Source: Oscillospiraceae bacterium
Lineage (GTDB): Bacteria > Bacillota > Clostridia > Oscillospirales > Ruminococcaceae
DNA length: 64,000 nt
Direction: 5' to 3'
Assembly (NCBI GenBank): GCA_016296505.1
Contig: JAEDJD010000008.1
Coordinates: forward strand, 1 to 64,000
The stretch's first letter is position 1; the number at the start of each line of letters is the position of its first letter. A program made the position numbers and the translations under genes. The notes under the pieces were generated by a model that did no database searches, was not told where the DNA came from, and saw nothing but the letters and a program-made list of their open reading frames with translations. Shown here piece by piece: positions 49,729-59,169 of this stretch.

Positions 49729-50643
49729 ATGGCAATCGCATTTGCGCCTCCCGTTCTCTCCGACCGCACGGCTGTTGTTAAAGCAGCCTCTGATTCTAAA
49801 TCTATTGAAAACGACTGCTCTTTTGTAAATCTGTACCTTCTTCGTGAAAAATACGGCGTCGAAATCGCTTTTTCGGATTCCATGCTGCTCCGGCGCTATC
49901 AATGCGGTTTCCGTAAAGATACATACGGCTTTCCACTCGGCAGCGGCGCACTCCGAACTGCAATCCGGCTGCTGTATGAAGATGCCGCTGCACGAAATCT
50001 GCCGTTGCGTATCACCATGCTCAATCAAACGCAATGTGATTGGCTCGCAAACACATATCCGGACTGCTTTACCTTTACCCACGCAAAGGATTACACGGAA
50101 TATCTGTATCTGCAAGAGAATCTTGCGACGCTCCGCGGCAGCCGTTATCATGGAAAACGCAATCATATCGCACAGTTCTGGCGCGCCTGTCCAGACGCCT
50201 ATATTCAACCGCTGATTCCGGAAAATGCTGCGTTTGCACTCGAAATTGCTGATAAATGGCTCTCTGCACGTTCCGATCCCAATGACGCTTCTCTGCAATA
50301 TGAGCGTAACTGTATCGCAGAGGCCGCTGCCAATGTCGAGGCGCTCGGCATATCCGGTTTATTGCTCTATGCAGACGGTCAGCCGATTGGTATGACGATG
50401 GTTTCTGAAATCTCAGAGGGTATCTTTGATGTCCATTTTGAAAAAGTGATTCCCGATTATCCGCACGCATGGCCCGTTGTTGCAACCGAAATGGCGAAAT
50501 GTTTGTCCGGCGCTCTATATCTGAATCGTGAGGAGGACTTGGGCGAACATGGAATGCGTACTTCAAAACAATCCTATCGACCCGATCTTCTGCATGAGAA
50601 ATTCATTGCTGTATGGCATGGAAAGGAATCTGATTTATGCTGA
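49729..50643 (+). CDS. DUF2156 (lysylphosphatidylglycerol synthase C-terminal-like) protein
   Basis: A 304-residue soluble DUF2156 protein with a GNAT-like fold. Family features are NDCSFVNLYLLREKYG, DYTEYLYLQENLATLRGSRYHGKRN and NREEDLGEHGMRTSKQSYRP near the C-terminus. It lacks the membrane part of MprF. Substrate unknown. A 7-bp overlap couples it to the YkgJ gene. Confidence 0.88.
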   Translation: MAIAFAPPVLSDRTAVVKAASDSKSIENDCSFVNLYLLREKYGVEIAFSDSMLLRRYQCGFRKDTYGFPLGSGALRTAIRLLYEDAAARNLPLRITMLNQTQCDWLANTYPDCFTFTHAKDYTEYLYLQENLATLRGSRYHGKRNHIAQFWRACPDAYIQPLIPENAAFALEIADKWLSARSDPNDASLQYERNCIAEAAANVEALGISGLLLYADGQPIGMTMVSEISEGIFDVHFEKVIPDYPHAWPVVATEMAKCLSGALYLNREEDLGEHGMRTSKQSYRPDLLHEKFIAVWHGKESDLC

Positions 50644-51110
50644 GTTCTATTCTGTCCGCCCAAACCTGCGCAGAATGCAAAAATTGCTGCGTATTTGAAG
50701 AAAACAGCGCATGGGAGCTGCCTGCTTTTTCAATCGCTGCCGCCGCACGGCTTGTCGATCATCCGGATTATATCATCACCAAGGAGAACGATAGATACCG
50801 AATCACACTCCCCTATGACAGCAATCATGCTGCACAGCCCTGCCCTTTTCTCAATCCTCAAACCGGCTGCACGCTTCCGCCGGACGATAAACCGTTCGCC
50901 TGTTCGATTTGGCCTATCCGCGTAATGCGCGATCCGGATTCCGGTATCCCGCGTCTCGCGCTCTATCAGGGCTGCTCCGGCGTTCCGGCACAGCAGCATC
51001 CGGCACTCGATGCTCTGCTTGCGGACGGTCTGCGCGACAGAATCTTTGCAGAAGCGCAAGCGGATCCCGCGCTGATTCTGCCCTATCACCCTAATTATCG
51101 TTTTCTATAA
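50637..51110 (+). CDS. YkgJ-family cysteine cluster protein
   Basis: A 157-residue protein with the CxxCxxCC cluster TCAECKNCCVF (residues 11-19) plus later Cys residues (QPCPFL, GCTLPPDDKPFACSIWP). It likely binds zinc or an iron-sulfur cluster. Function unknown. Translationally coupled to the upstream DUF2156 gene. Confidence 0.85.
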   Translation: MLSSILSAQTCAECKNCCVFEENSAWELPAFSIAAAARLVDHPDYIITKENDRYRITLPYDSNHAAQPCPFLNPQTGCTLPPDDKPFACSIWPIRVMRDPDSGIPRLALYQGCSGVPAQQHPALDALLADGLRDRIFAEAQADPALILPYHPNYRFL

Positions 51111-51124
51111 AAAGGAGAATGTAT

Positions 51125-52555
51125 ATGCTGCAATATCCGCAGCCGGAAGCCGTATTCCGGTATTTTTCCGAACTCTCTGCCATCCCCCATGGTTCCGGCA
51201 ATACCGGACATATCCAGAAATGGATTCTAGATACCGCAAAGCGGCTTTCCTGCAAAGCCGCTATCGATTCGATTGGTAATGTAATCATAAGGAAACCGGC
51301 GTCGGCAGGCTATGAGAATCATCCCGGCGTCATCATTCAGGGACATATGGATATGGTCTGCGCCAAATTGCCGGAATGCACGAAAAATATGGATACGGAT
51401 GGGCTTGATCTGATTTGGTCGGATGACTTTCTCAGCGCGGACGGCACAACGCTCGGCGGTGACGACGGTATTGCGATCGCCTATGCACTTGCGCTTCTGG
51501 AATCCGATACGCTGCCCCATCCGCCGTTAACTGTTGTGATTACCGTTGACGAGGAAACTGGTATGGACGGCGCAACCGCGCTTAGTCCGGACGCGCTGAA
51601 CGGTACGTATCTGATTAACATTGACTCCGAGGAGGAGGGTATCTTTACCGTCGGATGCGCCGGCGGCGTTCGCACACATCTGCAATATCCGGTTCAGCGA
51701 AGAAAAGCTGACGGCTGCTTCATGCGCATTGTCGTTTCCGGACTGATCGGCGGTCACTCCGGCGCAGAAATCCATAAGAAGCTGCTGAATGCGAATGTTG
51801 TTATGATAAAATTGCTGCGCGCTGTCAAGGAGCCGTTCTGTCTTGCCGCTTGGAACGGCGGTATTCGGGATAACGTCATCCCGACTGACTGTACCGTGAC
51901 AATTCGCTGCGCCGCAGAGAATGCTGCCGCCATTGCACAAAGCATCCGGTCAGAAGAACAACAAATCCGCCTCGTATATCCCAATGAAACAGCATTTCAA
52001 ACGGATATCGCCACGCTGCCTACGCATCAATTTGATTCCGTATTGACGGAAGCGTCCACGCGCACGCTGCTGCATGAACTCCATAAACTGCCAAACGGCG
52101 TGCAAAGTATGAACGATGTGCTGCATATGCCGGAAACTTCGCTCAATCTCGGCATCTTTTCCCTGCAAGAAACAGCGATGTGCGTCGACGCGCTCCTGCG
52201 AAGCTGCGTCAATGCGGAAAAGAACGCGCTTGCGCATAAGCTGCACCATCTTGCCGAATCCGCCGGCGGTATGGCGTCTGATTCCGGAAGCTATCCTGCT
52301 TGGGAATATGTGCCGGATACGGCGCTCGAACAGATCGCCGCCGATGTTTTTCAAACTATGTTCGGTAAGAAGCCCGTCATTCAGACCATCCACGCAGGAC
52401 TGGAATGCGGTATCCTCAGTGACAAAGCGCCGCAGCTCCAGTGTATCTCAATCGGACCGGATTTGTTTGATATCCATACGCCGCGCGAACGGCTTTCGAT
52501 TGCCTCTGCCGAACGGACTTGGCATTTTTTACTCGCGCTGCTCAAAGCGCTTTGA
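51125..52555 (+). CDS. pepD: Aminoacyl-histidine dipeptidase (PepD)
   Basis: A 476-residue M20C metallopeptidase that hydrolyses Xaa-His and other dipeptides. Metal motifs: IIQGHMDMVC (His-x-Asp), GGDDGIAIAYAL, VDEETGMDGA and NIDSEEEGIF. ATG 51125 is 7 bp from AAAGGAG; an ATG at 51119 is too close to it. Part of the 49729-56331 operon. Confidence 0.93.
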   Translation: MLQYPQPEAVFRYFSELSAIPHGSGNTGHIQKWILDTAKRLSCKAAIDSIGNVIIRKPASAGYENHPGVIIQGHMDMVCAKLPECTKNMDTDGLDLIWSDDFLSADGTTLGGDDGIAIAYALALLESDTLPHPPLTVVITVDEETGMDGATALSPDALNGTYLINIDSEEEGIFTVGCAGGVRTHLQYPVQRRKADGCFMRIVVSGLIGGHSGAEIHKKLLNANVVMIKLLRAVKEPFCLAAWNGGIRDNVIPTDCTVTIRCAAENAAAIAQSIRSEEQQIRLVYPNETAFQTDIATLPTHQFDSVLTEASTRTLLHELHKLPNGVQSMNDVLHMPETSLNLGIFSLQETAMCVDALLRSCVNAEKNALAHKLHHLAESAGGMASDSGSYPAWEYVPDTALEQIAADVFQTMFGKKPVIQTIHAGLECGILSDKAPQLQCISIGPDLFDIHTPRERLSIASAERTWHFLLALLKAL

Positions 52556-52573
52556 TATCATGGAGGAATATTC

Positions 52574-53710
52574 ATGCGATTTCTGCACTTGGCAGATCTG
52601 CACCTCGGAAAGGTGCTGCATAAGCAAAATCTGCTCGATGATCAAAAATTTATCCTGAACGAAATCCTGCAAATCGCGGATGAACGACAGATCGACGCCG
52701 TTCTCATTGCTGGCGACGTCTATCAGCGAAATGCGCCCTCAGCCGAGGCAATGACTCTGTTCAGCAATTTTATCACAGAATTTACAGTACGCCATTTGCC
52801 TTGCTATATGATCAGCGGCAATCACGATTCTGCCGAACGCATTGCCTATCTCGCGCCCCTTGCACAACGCTCCAATGTCTATATTTCCGGCGCAGATACT
52901 GCGAAAATCTATCAGTATACGTGCTCTGACGCATATGGAGAAATCATTCTCCATATGATGCCGTTCACAACGCCGATGCAGATGCGCGCGGCTGCTCCGG
53001 ATCAGGCTGACGAAATTCAGACTTATAACGACGCCATTCGTATTCTCATGCAGAATCACACTGTCGATACCAGAAAACGTAATATCTTGATCGCGCACCA
53101 ATTTCTGACCGGTGCGCAGGTCTGCGATTCCGAGGAGCTTGCCATCGGCGGTCTCGATCAGGTTTCTGCTTCGCTCTTTGATGATTATGATTATGTTGCG
53201 CTCGGTCATCTGCACGGTCCGCAGCAGGTGGAAAGACCCGAAATCCGATATGCCGGCTCGCCGTTGATGTACTCCTTCTCGGAAGTACATCAGCATAAAT
53301 CCGTTACAATCGTAGATTTACTCGAAAAAGGTCATGTACATATTGAGACCGTGCCGCTGAAGCCCCTCCGGAATATGCAAATTCTCAGCGGAAGCTTTGA
53401 GGATTTGATGCAGATGCCGCGCTGTGAGGATTATGTGCAGCTTACCGTGACGGATCCTGTTCCTCCGGTGAATGCCGCCCGTGCGCTGCGCACCGTTTTC
53501 CCGAACTGTCTGCAAACGCTATTTGCACAGAGCGCCGATGATCCTGAAATCTTCCGAACGTCCCAGTCTGTACCGCAGTCCTCTGATTTCCTTACGCTGC
53601 TTCAGGAATTCTATGCCGCACAGCATGACGGTACGGCTCTTTCCGACGCACAGAATCAGATTGTTCGGAAAGTTCTGGACGTACTCGATCAGAAAGAAGG
53701 TGCGCTATGA
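52574..53710 (+). CDS. sbcD: DNA exonuclease subunit SbcD
   Basis: A 378-residue Mre11-type nuclease. Motifs: FLHLADLHLGK, IAGDVYQR, YMISGNHDSAERI, ILIAHQFLTGA and VALGHLHGPQ. It cleaves hairpin DNA and blocked ends with SbcC. Its stop overlaps the sbcC start by 4 bp. Confidence 0.95.
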   Translation: MRFLHLADLHLGKVLHKQNLLDDQKFILNEILQIADERQIDAVLIAGDVYQRNAPSAEAMTLFSNFITEFTVRHLPCYMISGNHDSAERIAYLAPLAQRSNVYISGADTAKIYQYTCSDAYGEIILHMMPFTTPMQMRAAAPDQADEIQTYNDAIRILMQNHTVDTRKRNILIAHQFLTGAQVCDSEELAIGGLDQVSASLFDDYDYVALGHLHGPQQVERPEIRYAGSPLMYSFSEVHQHKSVTIVDLLEKGHVHIETVPLKPLRNMQILSGSFEDLMQMPRCEDYVQLTVTDPVPPVNAARALRTVFPNCLQTLFAQSADDPEIFRTSQSVPQSSDFLTLLQEFYAAQHDGTALSDAQNQIVRKVLDVLDQKEGAL

Positions 53711-56331
53711 AACCGAGAATGCTCACGATGCAGGCTTTTGGTCCCTATGCGCAGAAGACGATCGTCGATTTCACTAAGCTGGAGCGCGATGGGCTGTTCC
53801 TTGTCTGCGGTGCAACCGGCGCCGGCAAAACGACAATCTTTGACGCGATTGCCTATGCGTTGTTCGGCGAAGCCAGCGGCGGTCCAGAACGCAGAAGCGC
53901 CGACAGCTTCCGATCCGATTACGCCGCGCCGGACGCCGATACCTTTGCAGAACTCGAATTTGAACATCGCGGCGAAATATTCAAAGTCCGCAGATCGCCG
54001 GAATATCTCTGTCCGAAGAAAATCGGCGATGGAATGAAAACCTGTAAACGTACCGCTGCTCTCTGGCTGCCGGATGGGACAATCCTCGAAAATATCAAGG
54101 AGGTCAATGCAAAAATACAGGAGCTGATCGGGCTGACGCGCGCACAGTTCGCACAGACGGTCATGATCGCGCAGGGCGATTTTCGTAAGATACTGACAGC
54201 GTCTTCATCTGACCGCAAGGCGATTTTTCAAAAGCTGTTCGGCACTGTTCGCTATTCAGATTTTCAGGATATGCTGTCGGCAATGGAATCAGACGCCAAA
54301 GCGGAAATTGCCTCGCTGGAACAGGAGATCCTGCTCACAGTCCGCGATCTGATTCTGCCCGATGATACGTCCGAGCAATCAGAACCGCTGATTCGGCTGC
54401 GTGCAGAGCCGGAATATGCGGAAAAAGCACTTGCGCCACTCAGAGAAATCTGTAAAAACCAAAGAGTATTACTCGATTCTTTGCTTCACGATCAGGAAGA
54501 ATGTTCAAAAGCATACCAAATTCTCTCCCAAAAAGCAGAATTTGCAAAACAACAGAATCTGCTGCTCAAAGAACTGTCGTCAACGTCGATGCAGCTCGAA
54601 CAGCTCAATGAAAAGGCGGCTGAATTTGTACACTATGAGGAAGAACTCAACCGTTCGCGTCATGCCGCCGCACTGCTGCGGGAGTATCAGGCTTCCGTCA
54701 ATGCCGATCAGCAGCTTGATAAAGCGCGTGACATCATGAAAAAACACTCGGATATGCTGCCCGTACTCGCTGACGCCAGTAAACACGCTGCACACGCCTT
54801 GGAAGTCGCCCAAAAGGAAGCCGAAAAGATTCCGGCGTTGCAGGAACAAAGATCCGTTATGCAGAAATGCTTTGATCTGCTGCGGAAAAGCGCTGCCTTG
54901 CGCGATCAGCACAGACAAGCTGCTTCCCTGCTCTCCGCGAAATCAACTGCCTATCAAAAAGCCTCCGAAACAGAACGCCTCTGCATGGATGCATACAATG
55001 CCGGTCAGGCTGGCTTGCTTGCCGCTTCTCTGCAATCCGGTATGCCTTGTCCGGTCTGCGGCGCTACAGAGCATCCCTCTCCTGCCGTACAAACAGACCG
55101 TACGCCTACCGACGCAGAAGTTGCTGCTGTTCGTCAGAAAACAAGCGACGCGTTCGCGGATTTCGTCAAGCAAAAGCAAACCGTCGAGGAACGCCGGAAT
55201 ATGCTCGACGATCTTCTTGCCGAACTGCAAGCCTGCTGCGACGGTCAGATTCCAACCGAACAGGCGCTTCAGCATGACGCCGACCAGATAGAGTGCAAAA
55301 TCAATGCGCTGAATCATGCTTTGTCGCAGGCGCAGGCGCTTCATACGAAAGCCGAACGCGATGAGGCTGTACAGCGTGCGGCTGTAAAAGAATCTGCGGC
55401 AAACTATGAACGTGCCTTGGATACCGCCAATCATTACCGAAAACATTATGCAAACGCGCTGGAAGATTCTATCTTTTCCGATGAAGCAGGTTTTCTCAAT
55501 GCGGTTATGGACCCCGAAAAACAACTTCAGCTTCAGAAACAGGTACAAATATATCTGGAACGCCGCAATACCCTGCGCGGACAGCTAGCGCATTTGCGCG
55601 CACAGTGTACCATCACCGAGCCAATGCCGCTTGCTGAAATCGAAGCCGATATCCGTTCACTCAACGATAAACAAAACACGCTCGCTCTCGCAATCAGAAA
55701 AGCCGAACAAGTTTGCAATACGAATGATATCATACAGGAACGACTCGCCCCTCTCGCGAATGCACGTAAAAAAGCCGTCGCATACGAAAAACAGCTTCGC
55801 GATCTCTATTTTACCGTCAGCGGTCAGCTTTCCGGAAAAGCCAAAATCAGTCTGGAAGCTTATGTGCAGCAATTCTATTTCCGCCATGTCGTGACTGCGG
55901 CGAATCAGCGGCTTCGCTTCCTGACAAACAATACCTATTCGCTTCGCTGCCGGAAAAACGCTGAACAGAAGCATTCGCAGACCGGTCTTGATCTCGAAGT
56001 GTTCGACAGCGGAACCGGCGCTTGGCGCGATGTTGCGTCCCTTTCCGGCGGTGAATCGTTCCTCGCCTCACTCGCGCTCGCACTCGGTCTTTCCGATGTC
56101 GTTCAGGCGCAAAGCGGCGGTATCCGGCTCGACGCTATGTTTATTGACGAGGGCTTCGGCTCTCTGGACGAAAATCTTCTTGCGCTGGCTATGCAAATGC
56201 TATCAAAGCTCGCGGACGGTTCGCGCCTGATTGGCGTCATTTCGCACGTCGCTGAGCTGCGCGAAGCAATCCCTGCTCAAATCGTCATCAACAAATCGGA
56301 AAACGGAAGCATTTTACAGATCCGGACATAA
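53707..56331 (+). CDS. sbcC: DNA exonuclease subunit SbcC
   Basis: An 874-residue SMC-like ATPase. Walker A is CGATGAGKTTIFDAI, a long coiled coil follows with the Zn hook CPVCG near residue 445, then signature SLSGGESFLASLALALGLSD and Walker B DAMFIDEGFGSLDE. It partners with SbcD. It ends the operon. Confidence 0.95.
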   Translation: MKPRMLTMQAFGPYAQKTIVDFTKLERDGLFLVCGATGAGKTTIFDAIAYALFGEASGGPERRSADSFRSDYAAPDADTFAELEFEHRGEIFKVRRSPEYLCPKKIGDGMKTCKRTAALWLPDGTILENIKEVNAKIQELIGLTRAQFAQTVMIAQGDFRKILTASSSDRKAIFQKLFGTVRYSDFQDMLSAMESDAKAEIASLEQEILLTVRDLILPDDTSEQSEPLIRLRAEPEYAEKALAPLREICKNQRVLLDSLLHDQEECSKAYQILSQKAEFAKQQNLLLKELSSTSMQLEQLNEKAAEFVHYEEELNRSRHAAALLREYQASVNADQQLDKARDIMKKHSDMLPVLADASKHAAHALEVAQKEAEKIPALQEQRSVMQKCFDLLRKSAALRDQHRQAASLLSAKSTAYQKASETERLCMDAYNAGQAGLLAASLQSGMPCPVCGATEHPSPAVQTDRTPTDAEVAAVRQKTSDAFADFVKQKQTVEERRNMLDDLLAELQACCDGQIPTEQALQHDADQIECKINALNHALSQAQALHTKAERDEAVQRAAVKESAANYERALDTANHYRKHYANALEDSIFSDEAGFLNAVMDPEKQLQLQKQVQIYLERRNTLRGQLAHLRAQCTITEPMPLAEIEADIRSLNDKQNTLALAIRKAEQVCNTNDIIQERLAPLANARKKAVAYEKQLRDLYFTVSGQLSGKAKISLEAYVQQFYFRHVVTAANQRLRFLTNNTYSLRCRKNAEQKHSQTGLDLEVFDSGTGAWRDVASLSGGESFLASLALALGLSDVVQAQSGGIRLDAMFIDEGFGSLDENLLALAMQMLSKLADGSRLIGVISHVAELREAIPAQIVINKSENGSILQIRT

Positions 56332-56356
56332 TAATTCGGTCGATTCCGCGATGAAC

Positions 56357-56385
56357 TTGACAAATGAAGTCGTATCAGGTAAAAT
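56357..56385 (+). promoter_or_regulatory. Promoter of the C11 protease gene
   Basis: TTGACA (56357-56362), 17 bp, TAAAAT (56380-56385). Confidence 0.65.
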
Positions 56386-56421
56386 AATATCAGCGGAGTT
56401 TCATCGAAGGAGGATAAAAAT

Positions 56422-58779
56422 ATGGATCCCAAAAGACCAAGAGGCAGAGTCAAAAATGTGACAAGCGGCGGCTCAGGCGTTCATCGCCGCGGCGAGGGAC
56501 TCGGTACAGGACCTGTCGGTTCGCAAAATGGATACGCCGGTAAAACATCCGGCAGAACAGGCGTTGGAAAACGTGCGGCTGCCGCAGGCGGAAGCGGTAC
56601 AATCGTCCTGCTGATTATTGGTTATCTGCTGCTCAAAGGTTGCAGCGGTAACAGCGAAGGTATGCTCGGCGGTTTGTCGGACGGTCTCAGCGGCGGTCTG
56701 ACCGGTCAGCTTCCCTATCATTCTTCGGAAGATCAATCTGATCAGTATGTTGCGCCTCCGACTGCGAACGTCGATCAGACCGTTGCAGAGGGTTCCCGTG
56801 CAAAATATACCACGATCCTCGGTAACAATCAGGATACCGTTACGATCATGGTCTATATCTGCGGTACGGATCTCGAATCCAAAAGCGGCATGGCTTCTTC
56901 CGATTTGCAGGAAATGGCTGCTGCAAAATATGGCGATAATGTCAATCTGATCGTCTATACCGGCGGCTGCAAGCAATGGCAAACCTCCGGTATCAGCACG
57001 AGCGTCAACCAAATTTACCGCGTCAGAAATGGTAAGTTGGAACGCCTTGAAGCCGATATGGGCAACAAACTTATGACCGATCCCAATACGCTTTCCGAAT
57101 TTATACGGTACTGCGCAGAGAATTTTCCGGCAAACCGTAATATTCTGGATTTCTGGGATCACGGCGGCGGCTCCGTCAGCGGCTTCGGTTACGATGAAAA
57201 ACTGCGGAACGGCGGCTCGATGAATCTTGCCGATATCAGCAAGGCACTGAAAAACGGCGGCGTCAAATTCGATTTCATTGGCTTCGACGCCTGCCTCATG
57301 GCGACGGCTGAAAATGCCTTGATGCTGAATAATTATGCAGATTATCTGGTGGCGTCTGAGGAGACAGAACCCGGTATCGGCTGGTACTATACCGACTGGC
57401 TGACAAAGCTCGGTAACAATACCTCCATGCCAACGCTCGAAATCGGTAAGAATATCTGCGATGACTTCGTCGCGGCTTGCGATCGGCGCTGCCCCGGTCA
57501 GAAAACAACGCTTTCTGTCATTGATCTTGCCGAGTTTGCAAATACCGTTCCAAAGCAGCTTTCTGCTTTCTCCGACTCAGTCAGCGCAAAGATGGAAGCG
57601 CAAGCGTATCAGGAAGTATCCAACGCCCGCAATAACACCAGAGAATTTGCCGTTTCCTCTAAAATAGATCAGGTTGACCTTGTTGACCTTGCAATCAATA
57701 TGGATACTGCTGAGGGCAATCGGCTCGCGGAAGTCATCCAGAATGCTGTCAAGTATAACCGCACATCACGTAATATGACCAACGCATACGGCGTTTCGAT
57801 CTTTTTCCCGTATAAGCGTACATCCTACGTGGATAATGCGTGCAATACCTATCAGCAGATCAATATGGATCAATCCTATATCAAGTGTATCCGTCAGTTC
57901 GCAAGCCTTGAAACAAGCGGTCAGATCGCTGCCGGCGGTTCCAGTTCGCCGCTTGGTTCGCTCTTCGGCAATATGACCAGCGGTTCTTCCGGCAATGCGG
58001 ATATGATCGGCTCGCTGCTCAGCGGCTTCCTCAGTTCTGCATCATTTGACGGCAAAAGCATCGAGGGACTCACACAGGATAACATCAGCTTTATGGATGA
58101 AACGCCGCTTTCCGAAGCGAATACCGCTGAATACCTCGCGCTCAACTACTTTGATACTAATAATCTCTACTGGAAAGAATCCAATGGTCAATATACTCTG
58201 ACATTGAGCGAATCGCAATGGCAGCTCGTCAATTCGCTCGACAAAAATGTGTTCTATGATGACGGTACCGGGTATGTCGATCTCGGTCTGGACAATGTCT
58301 ATGACTTCGACGCCGACGGCAATCTGATTGCGGATACTGCCCGTGACTGGCTTGCTGTAAACGGTCAGGTGGTTGCGTATTATCATACCGATACCATCGA
58401 AAACGGCGACGACTATACAATCTCCGGCTACATCCCTGCGCTGCTCAACGGCGACCGCGTCAAGCTGCTTGTCGCATTCGATCAGGATAACCCGAATGGT
58501 TATATCATCGGCGCCGAATCTGATTACCGCAACAACGAAACCAATACCGTCGCAAAAAGTATGACCGAACTGCATAACGGAGACAAGCTTGATTTTGTCT
58601 GCGATTATTACAGCTATGACGGCGAATATCTCGACAGCTATATGCTCGGTAATCAGCTTACCGTCAGCGACACAATGACAATCAGCAATGTAAATGTCGG
58701 CGATGGTGCAATCAAAATAATGTATCGTTTCACCGATATTTATAATCAGGAATACTGGACAGAAGCAATCATGCAGTAA
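56422..58779 (+). CDS. Membrane-anchored clostripain-family (C11) protease
   Basis: A 785-residue cysteine peptidase. Residues 1-57 are basic and Gly-rich and cytoplasmic. One hydrophobic segment (about 60-72) ends in LLKGCSG, which could be lipobox-like. The C11 domain has catalytic His247 (ILDFWDHGGGS) and Cys291 (GFDACLMAT). A beta-rich C-terminal region (from about 575) is unrecognised. It lies outside the membrane. AAGGAGG precedes the ATG. Confidence 0.9.
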   Translation: MDPKRPRGRVKNVTSGGSGVHRRGEGLGTGPVGSQNGYAGKTSGRTGVGKRAAAAGGSGTIVLLIIGYLLLKGCSGNSEGMLGGLSDGLSGGLTGQLPYHSSEDQSDQYVAPPTANVDQTVAEGSRAKYTTILGNNQDTVTIMVYICGTDLESKSGMASSDLQEMAAAKYGDNVNLIVYTGGCKQWQTSGISTSVNQIYRVRNGKLERLEADMGNKLMTDPNTLSEFIRYCAENFPANRNILDFWDHGGGSVSGFGYDEKLRNGGSMNLADISKALKNGGVKFDFIGFDACLMATAENALMLNNYADYLVASEETEPGIGWYYTDWLTKLGNNTSMPTLEIGKNICDDFVAACDRRCPGQKTTLSVIDLAEFANTVPKQLSAFSDSVSAKMEAQAYQEVSNARNNTREFAVSSKIDQVDLVDLAINMDTAEGNRLAEVIQNAVKYNRTSRNMTNAYGVSIFFPYKRTSYVDNACNTYQQINMDQSYIKCIRQFASLETSGQIAAGGSSSPLGSLFGNMTSGSSGNADMIGSLLSGFLSSASFDGKSIEGLTQDNISFMDETPLSEANTAEYLALNYFDTNNLYWKESNGQYTLTLSESQWQLVNSLDKNVFYDDGTGYVDLGLDNVYDFDADGNLIADTARDWLAVNGQVVAYYHTDTIENGDDYTISGYIPALLNGDRVKLLVAFDQDNPNGYIIGAESDYRNNETNTVAKSMTELHNGDKLDFVCDYYSYDGEYLDSYMLGNQLTVSDTMTISNVNVGDGAIKIMYRFTDIYNQEYWTEAIMQ

Positions 58780-58787
58780 TTTCAATG

Positions 58788-58821
58788 AACAGCATCCTGC
58801 CGCGTTGACAGGATGCTGTTT
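58788..58821 (+). terminator. Terminator of the C11 protease gene
   Basis: ACAGCATCCTG and CAGGATGCTGT pair, followed by TTTC. Confidence 0.75.
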
Positions 58822-58839
58822 CGCTCGAAAGGAAGCTAT

Positions 58840-59115
58840 ATGTCAAAAATATTTATAATCGTATTGCTTGTGATGAGCGCGATCACTTTTATCATATATG
58901 GATTGGATAAACGTGCCGCAAAGCTGAATGTATGGCGTACACCAGAACGCCGACTGCTGCTGTTTGGTTTTGCCGGCGGCGCATTGGGCGGTCTGCTCGG
59001 TATGGTATTCTTTCATCATAAGACTAGAAAGTTTTATTTCTGGCTCATCAATCTGCTCGGTCTGACATGGCAGATAATTGCATTATATTTTATTTGCTCA
59101 GCACACATTGCTTAA
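58840..59115 (+). CDS. DUF1294 membrane protein
   Basis: A 91-residue protein with two TMs at residues 5-22 and about 68-88 and the family motif IYGLDKRAAKLNVWRTPE...GGALGGLLGM...HHKTRK. Function unknown. ATG 58840 follows AAAGGAAG, just after a terminator, so its promoter may lie in the leader or it may depend on readthrough. Confidence 0.88.
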   Translation: MSKIFIIVLLVMSAITFIIYGLDKRAAKLNVWRTPERRLLLFGFAGGALGGLLGMVFFHHKTRKFYFWLINLLGLTWQIIALYFICSAHIA

Positions 59116-59127
59116 TATTGCATATGA

Positions 59128-59166
59128 AAAACCGCAGGATACACATTGAAATCCTGCGGATTTTTT
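59128..59166. terminator. Bidirectional terminator
   Basis: CCGCAGGAT and ATCCTGCGG pair with T-runs on both sides, between the DUF1294 gene and the convergent GH9 gene. Confidence 0.8.
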
Positions 59167-59169
59167 GTA

